Notes: generated by a model from the sequence alone, not told the origin. A stretch of DNA of 23,485 nucleotides from Pseudomonadota bacterium (GCA_023428785.1 JAEYWU010000036.1:1-23485), one strand, 5' to 3'. Shown: positions 13,223 to 20,858, counted from the first letter of the stretch. Made by a program: numbers and translations.

Positions 13223-14050
13223 CTATCCGCCGCCCACGCCTCTCTGGAAGCTCTCGACCAGCGATCCGGCGACCAGCCGCCAGCCGTCGACCAGCACAAA
13301 AAAGATCAGCTTGAAGGGCAGGGACACGATCACGGGCGGCAGCATCATCATGCCCATCGACATCAAAACGCTCGCGACCACCAGGTCGATCACCAGGAAG
13401 GGCACGAAGAGCAGAAAGCCGATCTCGAAAGCCCGCTTGAGCTCGGAAATCATGAAGGCCGGGGTGACGACCCTAAGCGGCAGATCCTGGGCGGTCGTGC
13501 CCGCCTCGACGTTCGACAGACGCGTGAAAAGGGCGAGATCCGCCTCCCCGACCTGGCTGAGCATGAAGGTCTTCACAGGCTCGGTGGCCTGGTCGAAGGC
13601 CTGCGGCAGCTCCATCTGTTGATCCAGCAGCGGCCGGATCCCGGAATCGTAGGCCGCCGTCCAGGTCGGCGCCATGACGATGGCCGACAGAAAGAGCGCC
13701 AGCGAGACCAGCACCGCATTGGGCGGCGACTGCTGCAGGCCCAGGGCGGTCCGCAGCAGGCTCAGCACCACCACGATCCGCACGAAGCTGGTGGTCATGA
13801 TGACGATAGACGGCGCCAGCGACAGGACCGTGATCAGGCCGATCAGCTGGACCACCCGCTCAGTCAGGCCCGCGCCGGTTCCCAGATCGATGTTGAGGGA
13901 CGAGCCGGAGCCCGCCTGGGTGACCAGATCCTGCGCGAGGGCCGCTGCCGGCCAGATCAGGCAGAACAGGGTGGTGATCAGCGACAGCCTCAGCGCGCGA
14001 CGAAACTCCTCGCGCGTAGGCATGGCGAAAAGGCCGCCGGGGAGGGTCAT
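13223..14050 (-). CDS. fliP: Flagellar export gate protein FliP
   Basis: A core subunit of the flagellar type III export gate (FliPQR complex) in the inner membrane. It has 275 residues, with a cleavable signal peptide (LSLITTLFCLIWPAAALAQ) and four membrane segments. Typical FliP blocks are VVQLIGLITVLSLAPSIVIM, TSFVRIVVVLSLLRTALGLQ with the P-P-N-x-V-L-x-x-L-A-L-F-L run, VVTPAFMISELKRAFEIGF, and LPFKLIFFVLVDGWRLV. The start ATG at 14050 overlaps the stop of the fliO-like gene by four bases (ATGA), so FliO and FliP are co-translated, as expected for partners: FliO assists FliP assembly. It is the last gene of the minus arm of the flagellar locus. Confidence 0.96.
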   Translation of the reverse strand: MTLPGGLFAMPTREEFRRALRLSLITTLFCLIWPAAALAQDLVTQAGSGSSLNIDLGTGAGLTERVVQLIGLITVLSLAPSIVIMTTSFVRIVVVLSLLRTALGLQQSPPNAVLVSLALFLSAIVMAPTWTAAYDSGIRPLLDQQMELPQAFDQATEPVKTFMLSQVGEADLALFTRLSNVEAGTTAQDLPLRVVTPAFMISELKRAFEIGFLLFVPFLVIDLVVASVLMSMGMMMLPPVIVSLPFKLIFFVLVDGWRLVAGSLVESFQRGVGGG

Positions 14051-14313
14051 CGACGCGGCTCCGGCCGCTCCAGCTCGCGGCCTTCGCCCAGCAGGATCAG
14101 CCGCTCCTCGTCGTCAATCTGCACCAGGACCAGCCGACGGGCAGGGTCCAGCACCAGGGTCTCGACGACCTTCAGGCGACGCTCGCCCCGGTCGGCATTC
14201 AGCTTTTCGATCAGTTGCGGGGCGTACCGGCGAAGACCCACTGCGACCAGGCCGATCAGGCCCAACGTCAGCGCCAGGCTGAAAACCGCCCATGCGAAGT
14301 TCAGGAAATTCAT
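14047..14313 (-). CDS. fliO: FliO-like flagellar biosynthesis protein
   Basis: An 88-residue protein with one N-terminal membrane helix (FAWAVFSLALTLGLIGLVAVGLR) and a small basic cytoplasmic domain: RRLKVVETLVLDPARRLVLVQ followed by DDEERLILLGEG. That second part matches the FliO/MopB pattern, in which a short beta-rich domain reads L-x-V-x-E-x-L-x-L-D-x-x-x-R-L-V-L-V. FliO stabilises FliP during assembly of the export gate. The four-base overlap with fliP supports the call. Its own ribosome binding site is weak. The next gene upstream, flgB, is divergent, and the 132-base gap holds the GGTTAAC elements. Confidence 0.88.
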   Translation of the reverse strand: MNFLNFAWAVFSLALTLGLIGLVAVGLRRYAPQLIEKLNADRGERRLKVVETLVLDPARRLVLVQIDDEERLILLGEGRELERPEPRR

Positions 14314-14365
14314 GGGTGATCGGCCTCACGCACCCGGATTCGGGCCCGCAAAGGCTCTCCGATCA

Positions 14366-14399
14366 TGGTTAACGCCGCCTTGCTGAAAGGTCCGGTTAA
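14366..14399. promoter_or_regulatory. Paired GGTTAAC elements, putative CtrA half-sites
   Basis: GGTTAAC occurs at 14366-14372 and 14393-14399, 27 bases apart, in the divergent fliO/flgB gap. Flanking bases make the pair nearly mirror images (CATGGTTAAC and GTTAACCCATG), so each arm presents a TTAACC-like face. TTAAC is the half-site of the Caulobacter cell-cycle regulator CtrA (TTAA-N7-TTAA), which controls class II flagellar genes. The strict N7 spacing is not met, so these would be single or degenerate sites. A GANTC methylation site (GATTC) lies just upstream, near 14335. Confidence 0.5.
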
Positions 14400-14445
14400 C
14401 CATGAAGGCGGCATTTTATGCCGTGAAGGAGTCCGGAGAGCCGAG

Positions 14446-14853
14446 ATGGGCGTCGACGACATCCCCCTGTTTGGAATGCTGCGCGGCCGCCTCGGCTGGC
14501 TCGCGGAGCGCCAGCGCGTGGTCGCCGAGAACGTAGCCAACGCCGATACGCCTGGCTACCGGGCGCGCGACCTGTCGGCGCCCGCCGACTTCGCCGAGGC
14601 GCTGAACGGCGCGCGCGGCGTGGGCATGGCCCGGACCTCGGCGGCGCACATCCCCTCTCCGCCGCAGGCGAGCTCGACCTTCACCGCCGAGCTCTCGCCC
14701 GATTCCGAAACGACCCCGGACGGCAACTCCGTCGTGGTCGAGGAACAGATGCTCAAGATGGCCGAGAGCCGCATGGCCTACGATGCGGCGATCGGCTTTT
14801 ACCAGAAGTCGCTCAACATGCTGCGCCTCGCGTCGCGCAAGCCGGGCGGCTAA
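14446..14853 (+). CDS. flgB: Flagellar basal-body rod protein FlgB
   Basis: A proximal rod protein of the flagellar basal body, exported through the flagellar channel without a cleaved signal. The 135 residues start with IPLFGMLRGRLGWLAERQRVVAENVANADTPGYRARDL, with the family's N-terminal helix and the A-x-N-x-A-N-x-D-T-P-G-Y motif. The C-terminal helix (EEQMLKMAESRMAYDAAIGFYQKSLNML) completes the coiled coil of rod proteins. The ATG at 14446 is preceded by GGAGAG; an upstream in-frame ATG at 14365 lies inside a GGTTAAC element and was rejected. It is the first gene of flgB-flgC-fliE; a 20-base gap leads to flgC. Confidence 0.95.
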   Translation: MGVDDIPLFGMLRGRLGWLAERQRVVAENVANADTPGYRARDLSAPADFAEALNGARGVGMARTSAAHIPSPPQASSTFTAELSPDSETTPDGNSVVVEEQMLKMAESRMAYDAAIGFYQKSLNMLRLASRKPGG

Positions 14854-14873
14854 CCACGATGGAGGCCTGATCC

Positions 14874-15293
14874 ATGCCTGATCCCGTCGGCCCGCGTAAC
14901 CCGACCATGGCGGTCGCCGCCTCGGCGCTCCGCGCCCAGCAGTCGCGCATGCGCATCATCGCCGAGAATATCGCCAACGCCTCGTCGACCGCGCCGCTCG
15001 AAGGCGGTGATCCCTATCGCCGGCAGGTGCCGATCTTCCAGACCCGCGAACTGGACGGCGCAACCGGCGTGGAGCTGGCCCGCGTCAGCGAGGACCAGGG
15101 CGACTTCCGGCTCGACTTCGATCCGTCGCATCCGGCGGCCGACGCGGAGGGCTATGTGCGGCGGCCCAATGTCGACACCCTCGTCGAGGCCATGGACATG
15201 CGCGAAGCGCAGAGGGCGTACGAGGCCAATCTGAACGTCATCGAGACGGCGCGCGCGATGGAGCAGCGCACCCTCGACCTCATCAAGCGATAG
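14874..15293 (+). CDS. flgC: Flagellar basal-body rod protein FlgC
   Basis: A proximal rod protein that stacks next to FlgB. The 139 residues carry the flagellar rod signature near the N-terminus (AASALRAQQSRMRIIAENIANA) and the conserved C-terminal block VRRPNVDTLVEAMDMREAQRAYEANLNVIETAR. Length is normal for the family. GGAGG (14861-14865) stands eight bases before the ATG. The stop codon forms part of the ribosome binding site of fliE, so the two are probably translated together. A long antisense frame covers the gene but has no protein character. Confidence 0.96.
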   Translation: MPDPVGPRNPTMAVAASALRAQQSRMRIIAENIANASSTAPLEGGDPYRRQVPIFQTRELDGATGVELARVSEDQGDFRLDFDPSHPAADAEGYVRRPNVDTLVEAMDMREAQRAYEANLNVIETARAMEQRTLDLIKR

Positions 15294-15306
15294 GAGGCGC
15301 TGAGCC

Positions 15307-15606
15307 ATGGACGCCCTGACCGCCATCCGCGCCTATAGCGCCGCCCAGGGCGCCAGCGGCCAGCCGGCCGGCGCGGCCCAGCCCGCCGCGCCCGGCTTCG
15401 ACGACATGCTCGCCGGCTTCATCGGTCAGGCCTCGGACGCGACCCGCGCCGCCGAGACCCAGATGGCGGCCCACACCAATGGCCAGGCCGACCTCGTCAG
15501 CGTCGTGACCGCGATCGCCTCCGCCGAGGCCTCGCTGGAAACTGTCGTGGCGGTCCGCGATCAGGTCATCGCCGCCTATCAGGAAATCATGCGGATGCCG
15601 ATCTGA
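15307..15606 (+). CDS. fliE: Flagellar hook-basal body complex protein FliE
   Basis: FliE links the MS ring and export gate to the rod. The 99 residues show an alanine-rich variable N-terminus (SAAQGASGQPAGAAQPAAPG) followed by the conserved part: FDDMLAGFIGQA, the helix with HTNGQADLVSVVTAIASAEASLETVVAVRDQVI, and the typical ending AAYQEIMRMPI. AGGAGG (15292-15297) overlaps the flgC stop and lies nine bases before the ATG. It closes the flgBC-fliE unit; the next gene, a VOC protein, follows 50 bases later and is probably unrelated. Confidence 0.95.
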   Translation: MDALTAIRAYSAAQGASGQPAGAAQPAAPGFDDMLAGFIGQASDATRAAETQMAAHTNGQADLVSVVTAIASAEASLETVVAVRDQVIAAYQEIMRMPI

Positions 15607-15656
15607 CGGCAACCGACAACCGGCCCGGCGTGTTGATCGTCCCAAAGGACCTTCGC

Positions 15657-16046
15657 ATGCTGAAAGACCGCAACTCATCTGCCATCGTCGCCGTCTCCGA
15701 CATCGACCGCGCCCGCCGCTTCTATCAGGACACGCTGGGCCTCAAGCTCATCCAGGATGGCGGCGAGGACATGGACGGAGTGCTCGTCTTCAGGACCGGC
15801 TCGACCACCCTCACCGTCTATCGCTCCGAGTTCGCCGGGACGAACAAGGCCAACGCCGTGACCTGGAACATGGGCGGCGATCTGGAGAGCACGGTCTCGG
15901 ACTTGCGCGACAAGGGCGTGACCTTCGAACAATACGACATCCCCGGCATGACCTGGCGCGACGGAGTCCACGAGGCCGGCGACGTGAAGCTCGTCTGGTT
16001 CAAGGATCCCGACGGCAACATCCTGCACCTGATCGAAGGGATGTGA
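15657..16046 (+). CDS. VOC family protein (glyoxalase-like)
   Basis: A 129-residue vicinal oxygen chelate protein. It opens with SAIVAVSDIDRARRFYQDTLGLKL and ends with VKLVWFKDPDGNILHLIEGM, the two hallmark strands of the fold. The usual N-terminal histidine ligand is absent (AIVAVSD where many have xxHxxxxV), so metal binding may be altered; this type is often a putative resistance or dioxygenase-like protein. I prefer the ATG at 15657, eight bases after AAGGA, over a GTG at 15630. The stop TGA touches the stop of the opposite gene (TGATCA at 16044-16049), leaving no intergenic space. It is unrelated in sequence to the other VOC protein at 9163. Confidence 0.85.
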   Translation: MLKDRNSSAIVAVSDIDRARRFYQDTLGLKLIQDGGEDMDGVLVFRTGSTTLTVYRSEFAGTNKANAVTWNMGGDLESTVSDLRDKGVTFEQYDIPGMTWRDGVHEAGDVKLVWFKDPDGNILHLIEGM

Positions 16047-16910
16047 TCAGCCCGCGGTCAGATAGCGCGGCGCCCGGTTCCTGAGCCACTGTGAATAGAC
16101 CCACTTCTCGCCCGCCGTCGGCGGCAGGCCCGCGTGCCGGGTCGCCAGGTCGATCCGGCCATTCGGCTTCACATTGGCCCACAGCAGGGCGTCACCCTTT
16201 CGGCCCCGATGCCTGAGCTGGATCGCCTCAATCTCGGTCTCACCGCCCTCGAAATCCTCGTTGAGATAGACGAGGAAGGTCGCGACCCTCTGGCCGTTCT
16301 CTTCCAGATCGCCCTGGTGGCCCGGCTTCTCGGGATCGAGCCAGTCATAGTGGGGCGTGAAGGACTGGCCGACCGTGTAGTTCAGCACGTGGAACGGCTC
16401 GAGCCCGGCCACGGGGAGGCCCGCCGCCCGCGCCACCCGCTCACGGACCAGCATCATCACCATATCGCAGTCGAGGATGTCGAAGCTGGTGGCGCTGTTG
16501 GACCGGGTCTGCTTGACCTGCCCCTCGCCCGTCACCGGGTCATAGACCTTGGCCGCCTTGAGCCAGGGCCGCGCCCGCTCGATGAACCAGTCACAGGTCT
16601 CGCCCGATACGAAATCCTTGATCGTCAAAACATGCGGCGCCGACGAAATCAGCTCGGGCCTCGGCGGCGTGATCCAGGCCTCGATATCCGGATCGTCGCC
16701 CAGGAAAGCCAACGTCTCGCGGGCCAGGTCATGGCCGCTTGCGGCCGCCTGCCTCAGGCGGGCGATGGCCTCGGCCCAGTCCTGGGGCCGGCCTAGACCG
16801 GAGGCTGACATGAGCGCCAGATGGTGCGCGGCCTCGCCGTCGCCGGCATCGGCCTCGGCGATCAGCACCGCCGGCGAATGGTCCCGATGGATCTGGTCCT
16901 CGGACCTCAT
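16047..16910 (-). CDS. Prolyl-4-hydroxylase-like 2OG-Fe(II) oxygenase with Sel1-like N-terminus
   Basis: A 287-residue oxygenase that would use iron, oxygen and 2-oxoglutarate to hydroxylate a substrate, perhaps a protein. The double-stranded beta-helix shows the HxD pair in FTPHYDWLDP (His187, Asp189), the distal histidine in TRHAGLPP (His259), and the 2OG-binding lysine in GEKWVYSQW (Lys269). LNEDFEGGETEI is typical of the P4Hc group. Residues 15-75 look like Sel1/TPR-type helices (AAHHLALMSASGLGRPQDWA, then AIARLRQAAASGHDLAR), a probable protein-binding module. Its ATG overlaps the folE stop by four bases. The substrate is unknown; no collagen-like gene is nearby. Confidence 0.9.
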   Translation of the reverse strand: MRSEDQIHRDHSPAVLIAEADAGDGEAAHHLALMSASGLGRPQDWAEAIARLRQAAASGHDLARETLAFLGDDPDIEAWITPPRPELISSAPHVLTIKDFVSGETCDWFIERARPWLKAAKVYDPVTGEGQVKQTRSNSATSFDILDCDMVMMLVRERVARAAGLPVAGLEPFHVLNYTVGQSFTPHYDWLDPEKPGHQGDLEENGQRVATFLVYLNEDFEGGETEIEAIQLRHRGRKGDALLWANVKPNGRIDLATRHAGLPPTAGEKWVYSQWLRNRAPRYLTAG

Positions 16911-17485
16911 CCGCCGCGCGCCAGCCTCAGGAACTCCTCGCGGGTTCGAGGGTCGTCACGGACCACGCCCATCAGGGTTGAGGTCGTCAGGCTGGACCCC
17001 GGCGTGTTCACGCCTCGCAGTGTCATGCAGCTGTGCTCGGCTTCCACGACCACGCCCACGCCCTGAGGCTTGAGCACATCGTGGATGGCCTGGGCGATCT
17101 CGGCGGTCATCTTCTCCTGTATCTGGAGACGACGGGCGTAGCCCCGCACGACCCGCGCCAACTTGGAGATGCCCACGACGCGGTCCGTCGGCAGGTAGCC
17201 GACGTGGGCCACACCCACGACCGGCAGCATGTGATGCTCGCAGAAGGAGACGAAGCGGATGTCCTTGAGCACGACCAGCTGGTCGTAGCCCGCCACCTCC
17301 TCGAAGGTGCGCTCGAGGTATTGGCGGGGCTCGACCTCATAGCCCTGGAACAGCTCCTTGTAGGAGCGGGCCACGCGGCCGGGCGTATCGAGCAGGCCTT
17401 CGCGTTCGGGGTCATCCCCGGCCCACTGGATCAGGGTGCGGACGGCGGCCTCGGCTTCGGCCTGGGTGATGGTCTTGTCGGTCAT
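16907..17485 (-). CDS. folE: GTP cyclohydrolase I (FolE)
   Basis: Converts GTP to 7,8-dihydroneopterin triphosphate, the entry to folate and pterin synthesis. The 192-residue protein carries the type IA signatures: SFCEHHMLPVVG with zinc ligand Cys82 and the catalytic His84/His85, GYLPTDRVVGISKLARVV, RLQIQEKMTAEIA, and EAEHSCMTLRG with His151 and the third zinc ligand Cys153. TLRGVNTPGSSLTTSTLMG closes the core. An AGAGAAG lies five bases before the ATG. It sits nine bases after ribF and overlaps the P4H-like gene by four bases, so it is in the middle of a tightly packed operon. Confidence 0.96.
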   Translation of the reverse strand: MTDKTITQAEAEAAVRTLIQWAGDDPEREGLLDTPGRVARSYKELFQGYEVEPRQYLERTFEEVAGYDQLVVLKDIRFVSFCEHHMLPVVGVAHVGYLPTDRVVGISKLARVVRGYARRLQIQEKMTAEIAQAIHDVLKPQGVGVVVEAEHSCMTLRGVNTPGSSLTTSTLMGVVRDDPRTREEFLRLARGG

Positions 17486-17494
17486 GAGGCTTCT

Positions 17495-18445
17495 CTAGCC
17501 CGGCGAAGCCGTCCGGGCGAGGGCGGCGCGCGCTTCCTCGGCGTCCTTATCGATCCGGGCCTTGAGCGCATCGAGCCCGTCGAACTTCAGCTCGGGCCGG
17601 ATCCAGGCGACCAGCTCGGTTTCGATGACCTGGCCATAGATTTCCTCGGCGAAGTCGAACAGCCAGACTTCCAGCAGCGGCTCGTCGATGTGGAACATGG
17701 GCCGGGTGCCCAGATTGGCTACGCCATCGATGACCCGGCCATCCGGCAGGTGGGTGCGGGTCGCATAGACGCCGTAGGCCGGTCGCACATAGTCGCCGAG
17801 CCGGACATTGGCGGTCGGCACGCCGATGGTGCGGCCGCGCTTGTCGCCGTGAACCACCTCGCCCTCGATAGCGAAGGGCCGACCGAGGATGGCTGTCGCC
17901 TCTTCGGGGCGGGCGCCCATCAGAGCTTCGCGCACCCCACTGGAGGAAAGCTTGGAGCCCTCACCCGAGCAGAGTTCGTCGGTGACCGAGACCGAGAAGC
18001 CGAGCGTCTCACCGTAGTCACGCAGGGCGTCGGGCGAGCCAGTGCGTCCCTTGCCGAAGGTGATGTCGAAACCGACCGAGACATGACGGACGCCCAGCCC
18101 TTCGGCGAGCACCTCGTGGGCGAAGGAGTCATCGGACAGACCCGCCATCGTCGCATCGAAGGGCAGCAGGTAGAGCCGATCGACGCCCAACGCCTCCAGC
18201 GCCCGCGCCTGCTGGTCGATGGTCATCAGCCGGAAGGGCTCGGCGTCGGGCTGGAAGTAACGGCGGGGATGGGGCTCGAAGCTGATGACGCCGCTGGGTG
18301 CGCCGAGCCGCCCGGCCGCCTCTACCGCTTGGCCGATCACGGCCCGATGGCCCCGATGAACGCCGTCGAAATTGCCCAACGCGATGGCCGCTCCGCGATC
18401 GGCGGGCGCGAGCTCGGTCCAGCCCTGAATGATCTCGATGGCCAA
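17495..18445 (-). CDS. ribF: Bifunctional riboflavin kinase / FAD synthetase (RibF)
   Basis: Makes FMN from riboflavin and then FAD from FMN, both with ATP. The 316-residue protein shows the adenylyltransferase half first (ALGNFDGVHRGH, then SFEPHPRRYF, VGFDITFGKGRTG, and KLSSSGVREAL in place of the usual S-S-T-x-I-R) and the kinase half second (GEVVHGDKRGRTIGVPTANV, AYGVYAT, NLGTRPMF, LLEVWLFDF). The start is a TTG at 18445: an in-frame stop lies two codons upstream and the next sequence (AIEIIQGW) matches normal RibF openings. It begins three bases after the MaoC stop, so reinitiation by the same ribosomes is likely. Confidence 0.95.
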   Translation of the reverse strand: MAIEIIQGWTELAPADRGAAIALGNFDGVHRGHRAVIGQAVEAAGRLGAPSGVISFEPHPRRYFQPDAEPFRLMTIDQQARALEALGVDRLYLLPFDATMAGLSDDSFAHEVLAEGLGVRHVSVGFDITFGKGRTGSPDALRDYGETLGFSVSVTDELCSGEGSKLSSSGVREALMGARPEEATAILGRPFAIEGEVVHGDKRGRTIGVPTANVRLGDYVRPAYGVYATRTHLPDGRVIDGVANLGTRPMFHIDEPLLEVWLFDFAEEIYGQVIETELVAWIRPELKFDGLDALKARIDKDAEEARAALARTASPG

Positions 18446-18448
18446 GGC

Positions 18449-18898
18449 CTAGCCGCGCTTGCGCCGGCGCGGCACACGGATCGTGGCCTCGCCGTCGAGG
18501 ATGGGGTCGCCGTCGACCAGACATTCGGTCTTGAGGATCACCCGGGCCGAAACCGGATCGATCGCCTTGACCGTCACCCGGGCCACGACCGTGTCGCCGA
18601 TGCGGACGGGTTTGTGGAAGCTGACCTTCTGGTCGAGATAGATGGCGCCGGGTCCCGGCAGGATGGTGCCGACGACCGCCGAGACGAAGGAGGCCGACAG
18701 CAGGCCGTGCGCGACCCGGCCGCGATAGGCGGTGGTCTTCGCATAGTCCTCGTCGATGTGGATCGGGTTGTAGTCGCCCGAGGCCTCGGCGAAGGACATG
18801 ATCCGCTCGTGGGTGATGTCCACGGCGATCTCGGCCGTCATGCCGACGGACAGTTCATCGAGAATGTAGCCGCCCTCGGGGGTCTTGGTTTCGCTCAC
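18449..18898 (-). CDS. MaoC-like (R)-specific enoyl hydratase
   Basis: A 149-residue single hot-dog-fold protein of the MaoC dehydratase family. The hydratase motif is SGDYNPIHIDEDYA, giving the catalytic Asp and His, followed by AHGLLSASFVSAVVGTILPGPG, as in PhaJ-like (R)-specific enoyl-CoA hydratases that feed (R)-3-hydroxyacyl-CoA into PHA or other pathways. The C-terminal part (DTVVARVTVKAIDPVSARVILKT) is typical. The start is a GTG at 18898 within GTGA, overlapping the HAD stop by four bases. Placement between HAD and RibF genes does not suggest a specific substrate. No phaC or beta-oxidation gene is in the window. Confidence 0.9.
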   Translation of the reverse strand: MSETKTPEGGYILDELSVGMTAEIAVDITHERIMSFAEASGDYNPIHIDEDYAKTTAYRGRVAHGLLSASFVSAVVGTILPGPGAIYLDQKVSFHKPVRIGDTVVARVTVKAIDPVSARVILKTECLVDGDPILDGEATIRVPRRRKRG

Positions 18899-19752
18899 CA
18901 GCTCAGCTCCTGGGACACATAACGCGCCTTCGCGCCGTGATCGGCAAGCAGGCGTTCGGCGCGAGCCGGATCGAGCCGGCCGTTCGGATCGACGACATCA
19001 GCGCCGTGGATGCCGCCGGCGACGAAATAGCAGTCGAGGTTCTGGTTGTTGGCGCCCAGGACATCGGTCGGCAGGCCGTCACCGATGCACAGGACACGGG
19101 ACGGATCGAAGCCGTCGCCCGCCAGCCGCATGGCCAGATCGTAGATTGGACGGAAGGGCTTGCCCGCCATGATGACGGTCCCGCCCATGGCCTCATAGAC
19201 ATCGGCCAGGGCGCCGGCGCACCAGATCAGGTCGGCGCCGCGATGGACGACCTTATCGGGATTGGCGCAGACCATTTCCAGGCCCCGGTCTACCGCGACC
19301 TGGAAGCGGGCGCGATAGTCCTCGGGCTGTTCGGTCTCGTCGTCGATCAGGCCGGTGCAGGAGACGAAGGCGGCGTCCTCAGGACGGTCGGTCAGGCTCA
19401 CGCCCGCGCCGTCGTAGAGCAGCAGATCGCGCTCGGGGCCGACGGCCCAGGCGGGGCCCGGCGCGCGCTTCTTCAGCTCGGCTAGGGTGGCGTCGCCGGA
19501 GGTCGCGACCTCGGTCCAGGCGCGACGCGAGACGCCGATGTCGTCGAGCTGAGCGATGAAGCCGTCGCGGGGACGGGGCGAGTTGGAGATCAGCACCACC
19601 TTGCCGCCCTGGGCGCCGTACCGCTCGAGCGCCTCGACCGAGCGGACGTACGGAACCTTTCCGTTGTGGACCACGCCCCACACGTCGCAGAGCACCAGAT
19701 CGTAACGGTCAGAGATCTGGGACAGGCCGGTCAGGGTCTCGGGGGCGGACAT
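18895..19752 (-). CDS. HAD-IIA family hydrolase (TIGR01459-like)
   Basis: A 285-residue phosphatase-type HAD protein of the NagD-related group. Motif I reads LCDVWGVVHNG (nucleophile Asp23), with tryptophan where many HADs have the second Asp, as is usual for the alphaproteobacterial TIGR01459 subgroup. Motif II is LISNSPRPRD, the lysine loop is AGKPFRPIYDLA, and motif IV is CIGDGLPTDVLGA. The substrate is unknown. It leads the operon that continues with MaoC, RibF and FolE, so a flavin- or nucleotide-phosphate substrate is a reasonable guess from position. The ATG at 19752 has a weak ribosome binding site. A 50-base gap separates it from ada upstream. Confidence 0.9.
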   Translation of the reverse strand: MSAPETLTGLSQISDRYDLVLCDVWGVVHNGKVPYVRSVEALERYGAQGGKVVLISNSPRPRDGFIAQLDDIGVSRRAWTEVATSGDATLAELKKRAPGPAWAVGPERDLLLYDGAGVSLTDRPEDAAFVSCTGLIDDETEQPEDYRARFQVAVDRGLEMVCANPDKVVHRGADLIWCAGALADVYEAMGGTVIMAGKPFRPIYDLAMRLAGDGFDPSRVLCIGDGLPTDVLGANNQNLDCYFVAGGIHGADVVDPNGRLDPARAERLLADHGAKARYVSQELSW

Positions 19753-19802
19753 GGGGCGTCTGTAGCCGGGGGCGGCCCGGGCCTGCCACCCCTAAAACGC
19801 GA

Positions 19803-20858
19803 TCAGGCGCGCTCGCGGCGCAGAAGCTCCTTCTTGCGTTCCGTGCCCCAGGCGTAGCCGGTCAGGGAGCCGTTGGAGCCGACGACCCGATGGCAAGGCA
19901 CGACCACGCAGACGGGATTGGCCCCGCAGGCCGCTCCCACGGCCCGGGCGGCGCCCGGCTTGCCGATGGCGCGGGCGAGATCCCCGTAGGTCCAGGTTTC
20001 ACCCGCCGGGATGGTGCGGAGCGCCTGCCAGACTTTCTGCTGGAAGGCGGTGCCGCGAACGTCGAGCGGCAGGTCGAGGCCGGGATCGCGCGGGTCATCG
20101 ATCAGCTCGATGACGCGGGCCACGAGCGTATTCAGTCCGGCATCGTTGGTGGTGACCTCGGCCCGGGCGAATTGGCGGCGGAAGCGGTCGAGCATGAACG
20201 CCGCATCATCCCCGAGCTCGATGGAGGAGACGCCCCGGTCGGTGGCGGCGACCAGGACCTGGCCGAGCGAACAGGGGGCGACGGTGACGCGGATGGCCTC
20301 GCCCTCGCCGGCCTTCTTCCAGGCCGAGGGCTTCATGCCGAAACGGGCGTGGGCGGCGTCGTAGAAGCGGCTGGGGGCGCCGAAGCCGGCGTCGTAGACG
20401 GCCTCGGTGACGCTGGCGCCGCCCGACAGCGCGGCCTTGGCGCGGCGGTCGCGGACCTGGGCGGCATAGGCGGCGGGGGTGACGCCGGTGCGTTCCTTGA
20501 ACAGCCGGTGGAAGTGGAAGCTGGAGAGCCCCACGGCCGCGGCGAGGGCGTCGAGCGAGGGCGCGGTCTCAGCCTCCTCGATCAGGCGGCAGGCGCGCTG
20601 GACGGCGTCTGAACCAGGCCGGGCCTCATCGGGCTTGCAGCGCAGGCAGGCGCGCAGTCCTGTGGCGCGGGCCTCTTCGGTGGTGGCGAAGAAGCGGACG
20701 TTCTCGCGCTTCGGGGCCCGGGCCGGACAGCCGGGACGGCAATAGATGCCGGTGGTGACCACGCCGACGACGAAGGCGTCGCGCAGGGACGCGTCGCGGC
20801 TCACCATCGCCTGATAGCGGTCGTCGTCGGTCAGAACCGGTTCCATCAGGGCCAACAT
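19803..20858 (-). CDS. ada: Ada: methylphosphotriester sensor and O6-methylguanine methyltransferase
   Basis: A 351-residue protein that both repairs alkylated DNA and activates the adaptive response. The N-terminal zinc domain has Cys40, Cys44, Cys71 and Cys74 (IYCRPGCPAR, RACLRCKPD); Cys40 is the expected acceptor of methyl groups from phosphotriesters. An AraC-type DNA-binding region follows (about 85-180; SLDALAAAVGLSSFHFHRLFKE). The C-terminal methyltransferase has the active cysteine Cys322 in VVVPCHRVVGSNGSLTGYA, plus ETWTYGDLARAIG. All three parts are complete. GAGGAG stands nine bases before the ATG at 20858. No Ada operator was recognised by eye. It diverges from the acyltransferase over 209 bases. 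Confidence 0.95.
   Translation of the reverse strand: MLALMEPVLTDDDRYQAMVSRDASLRDAFVVGVVTTGIYCRPGCPARAPKRENVRFFATTEEARATGLRACLRCKPDEARPGSDAVQRACRLIEEAETAPSLDALAAAVGLSSFHFHRLFKERTGVTPAAYAAQVRDRRAKAALSGGASVTEAVYDAGFGAPSRFYDAAHARFGMKPSAWKKAGEGEAIRVTVAPCSLGQVLVAATDRGVSSIELGDDAAFMLDRFRRQFARAEVTTNDAGLNTLVARVIELIDDPRDPGLDLPLDVRGTAFQQKVWQALRTIPAGETWTYGDLARAIGKPGAARAVGAACGANPVCVVVPCHRVVGSNGSLTGYAWGTERKKELLRRERA

Noticed and set aside
13187..14386. A 399-codon plus-strand frame opposite fliP and fliO
   Set aside because: Gln/His/Arg-rich antisense translation; fliP and fliO have strong motifs and coupled starts on the other strand.
17033..18922. A 629-codon open frame on the plus strand opposite folE, ribF and maoC
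   Set aside because: It is antisense to three genes with complete family motifs, and its translation is an Asp/Gly/Arg/His-rich string without domain character, as GC-rich codon bias produces.
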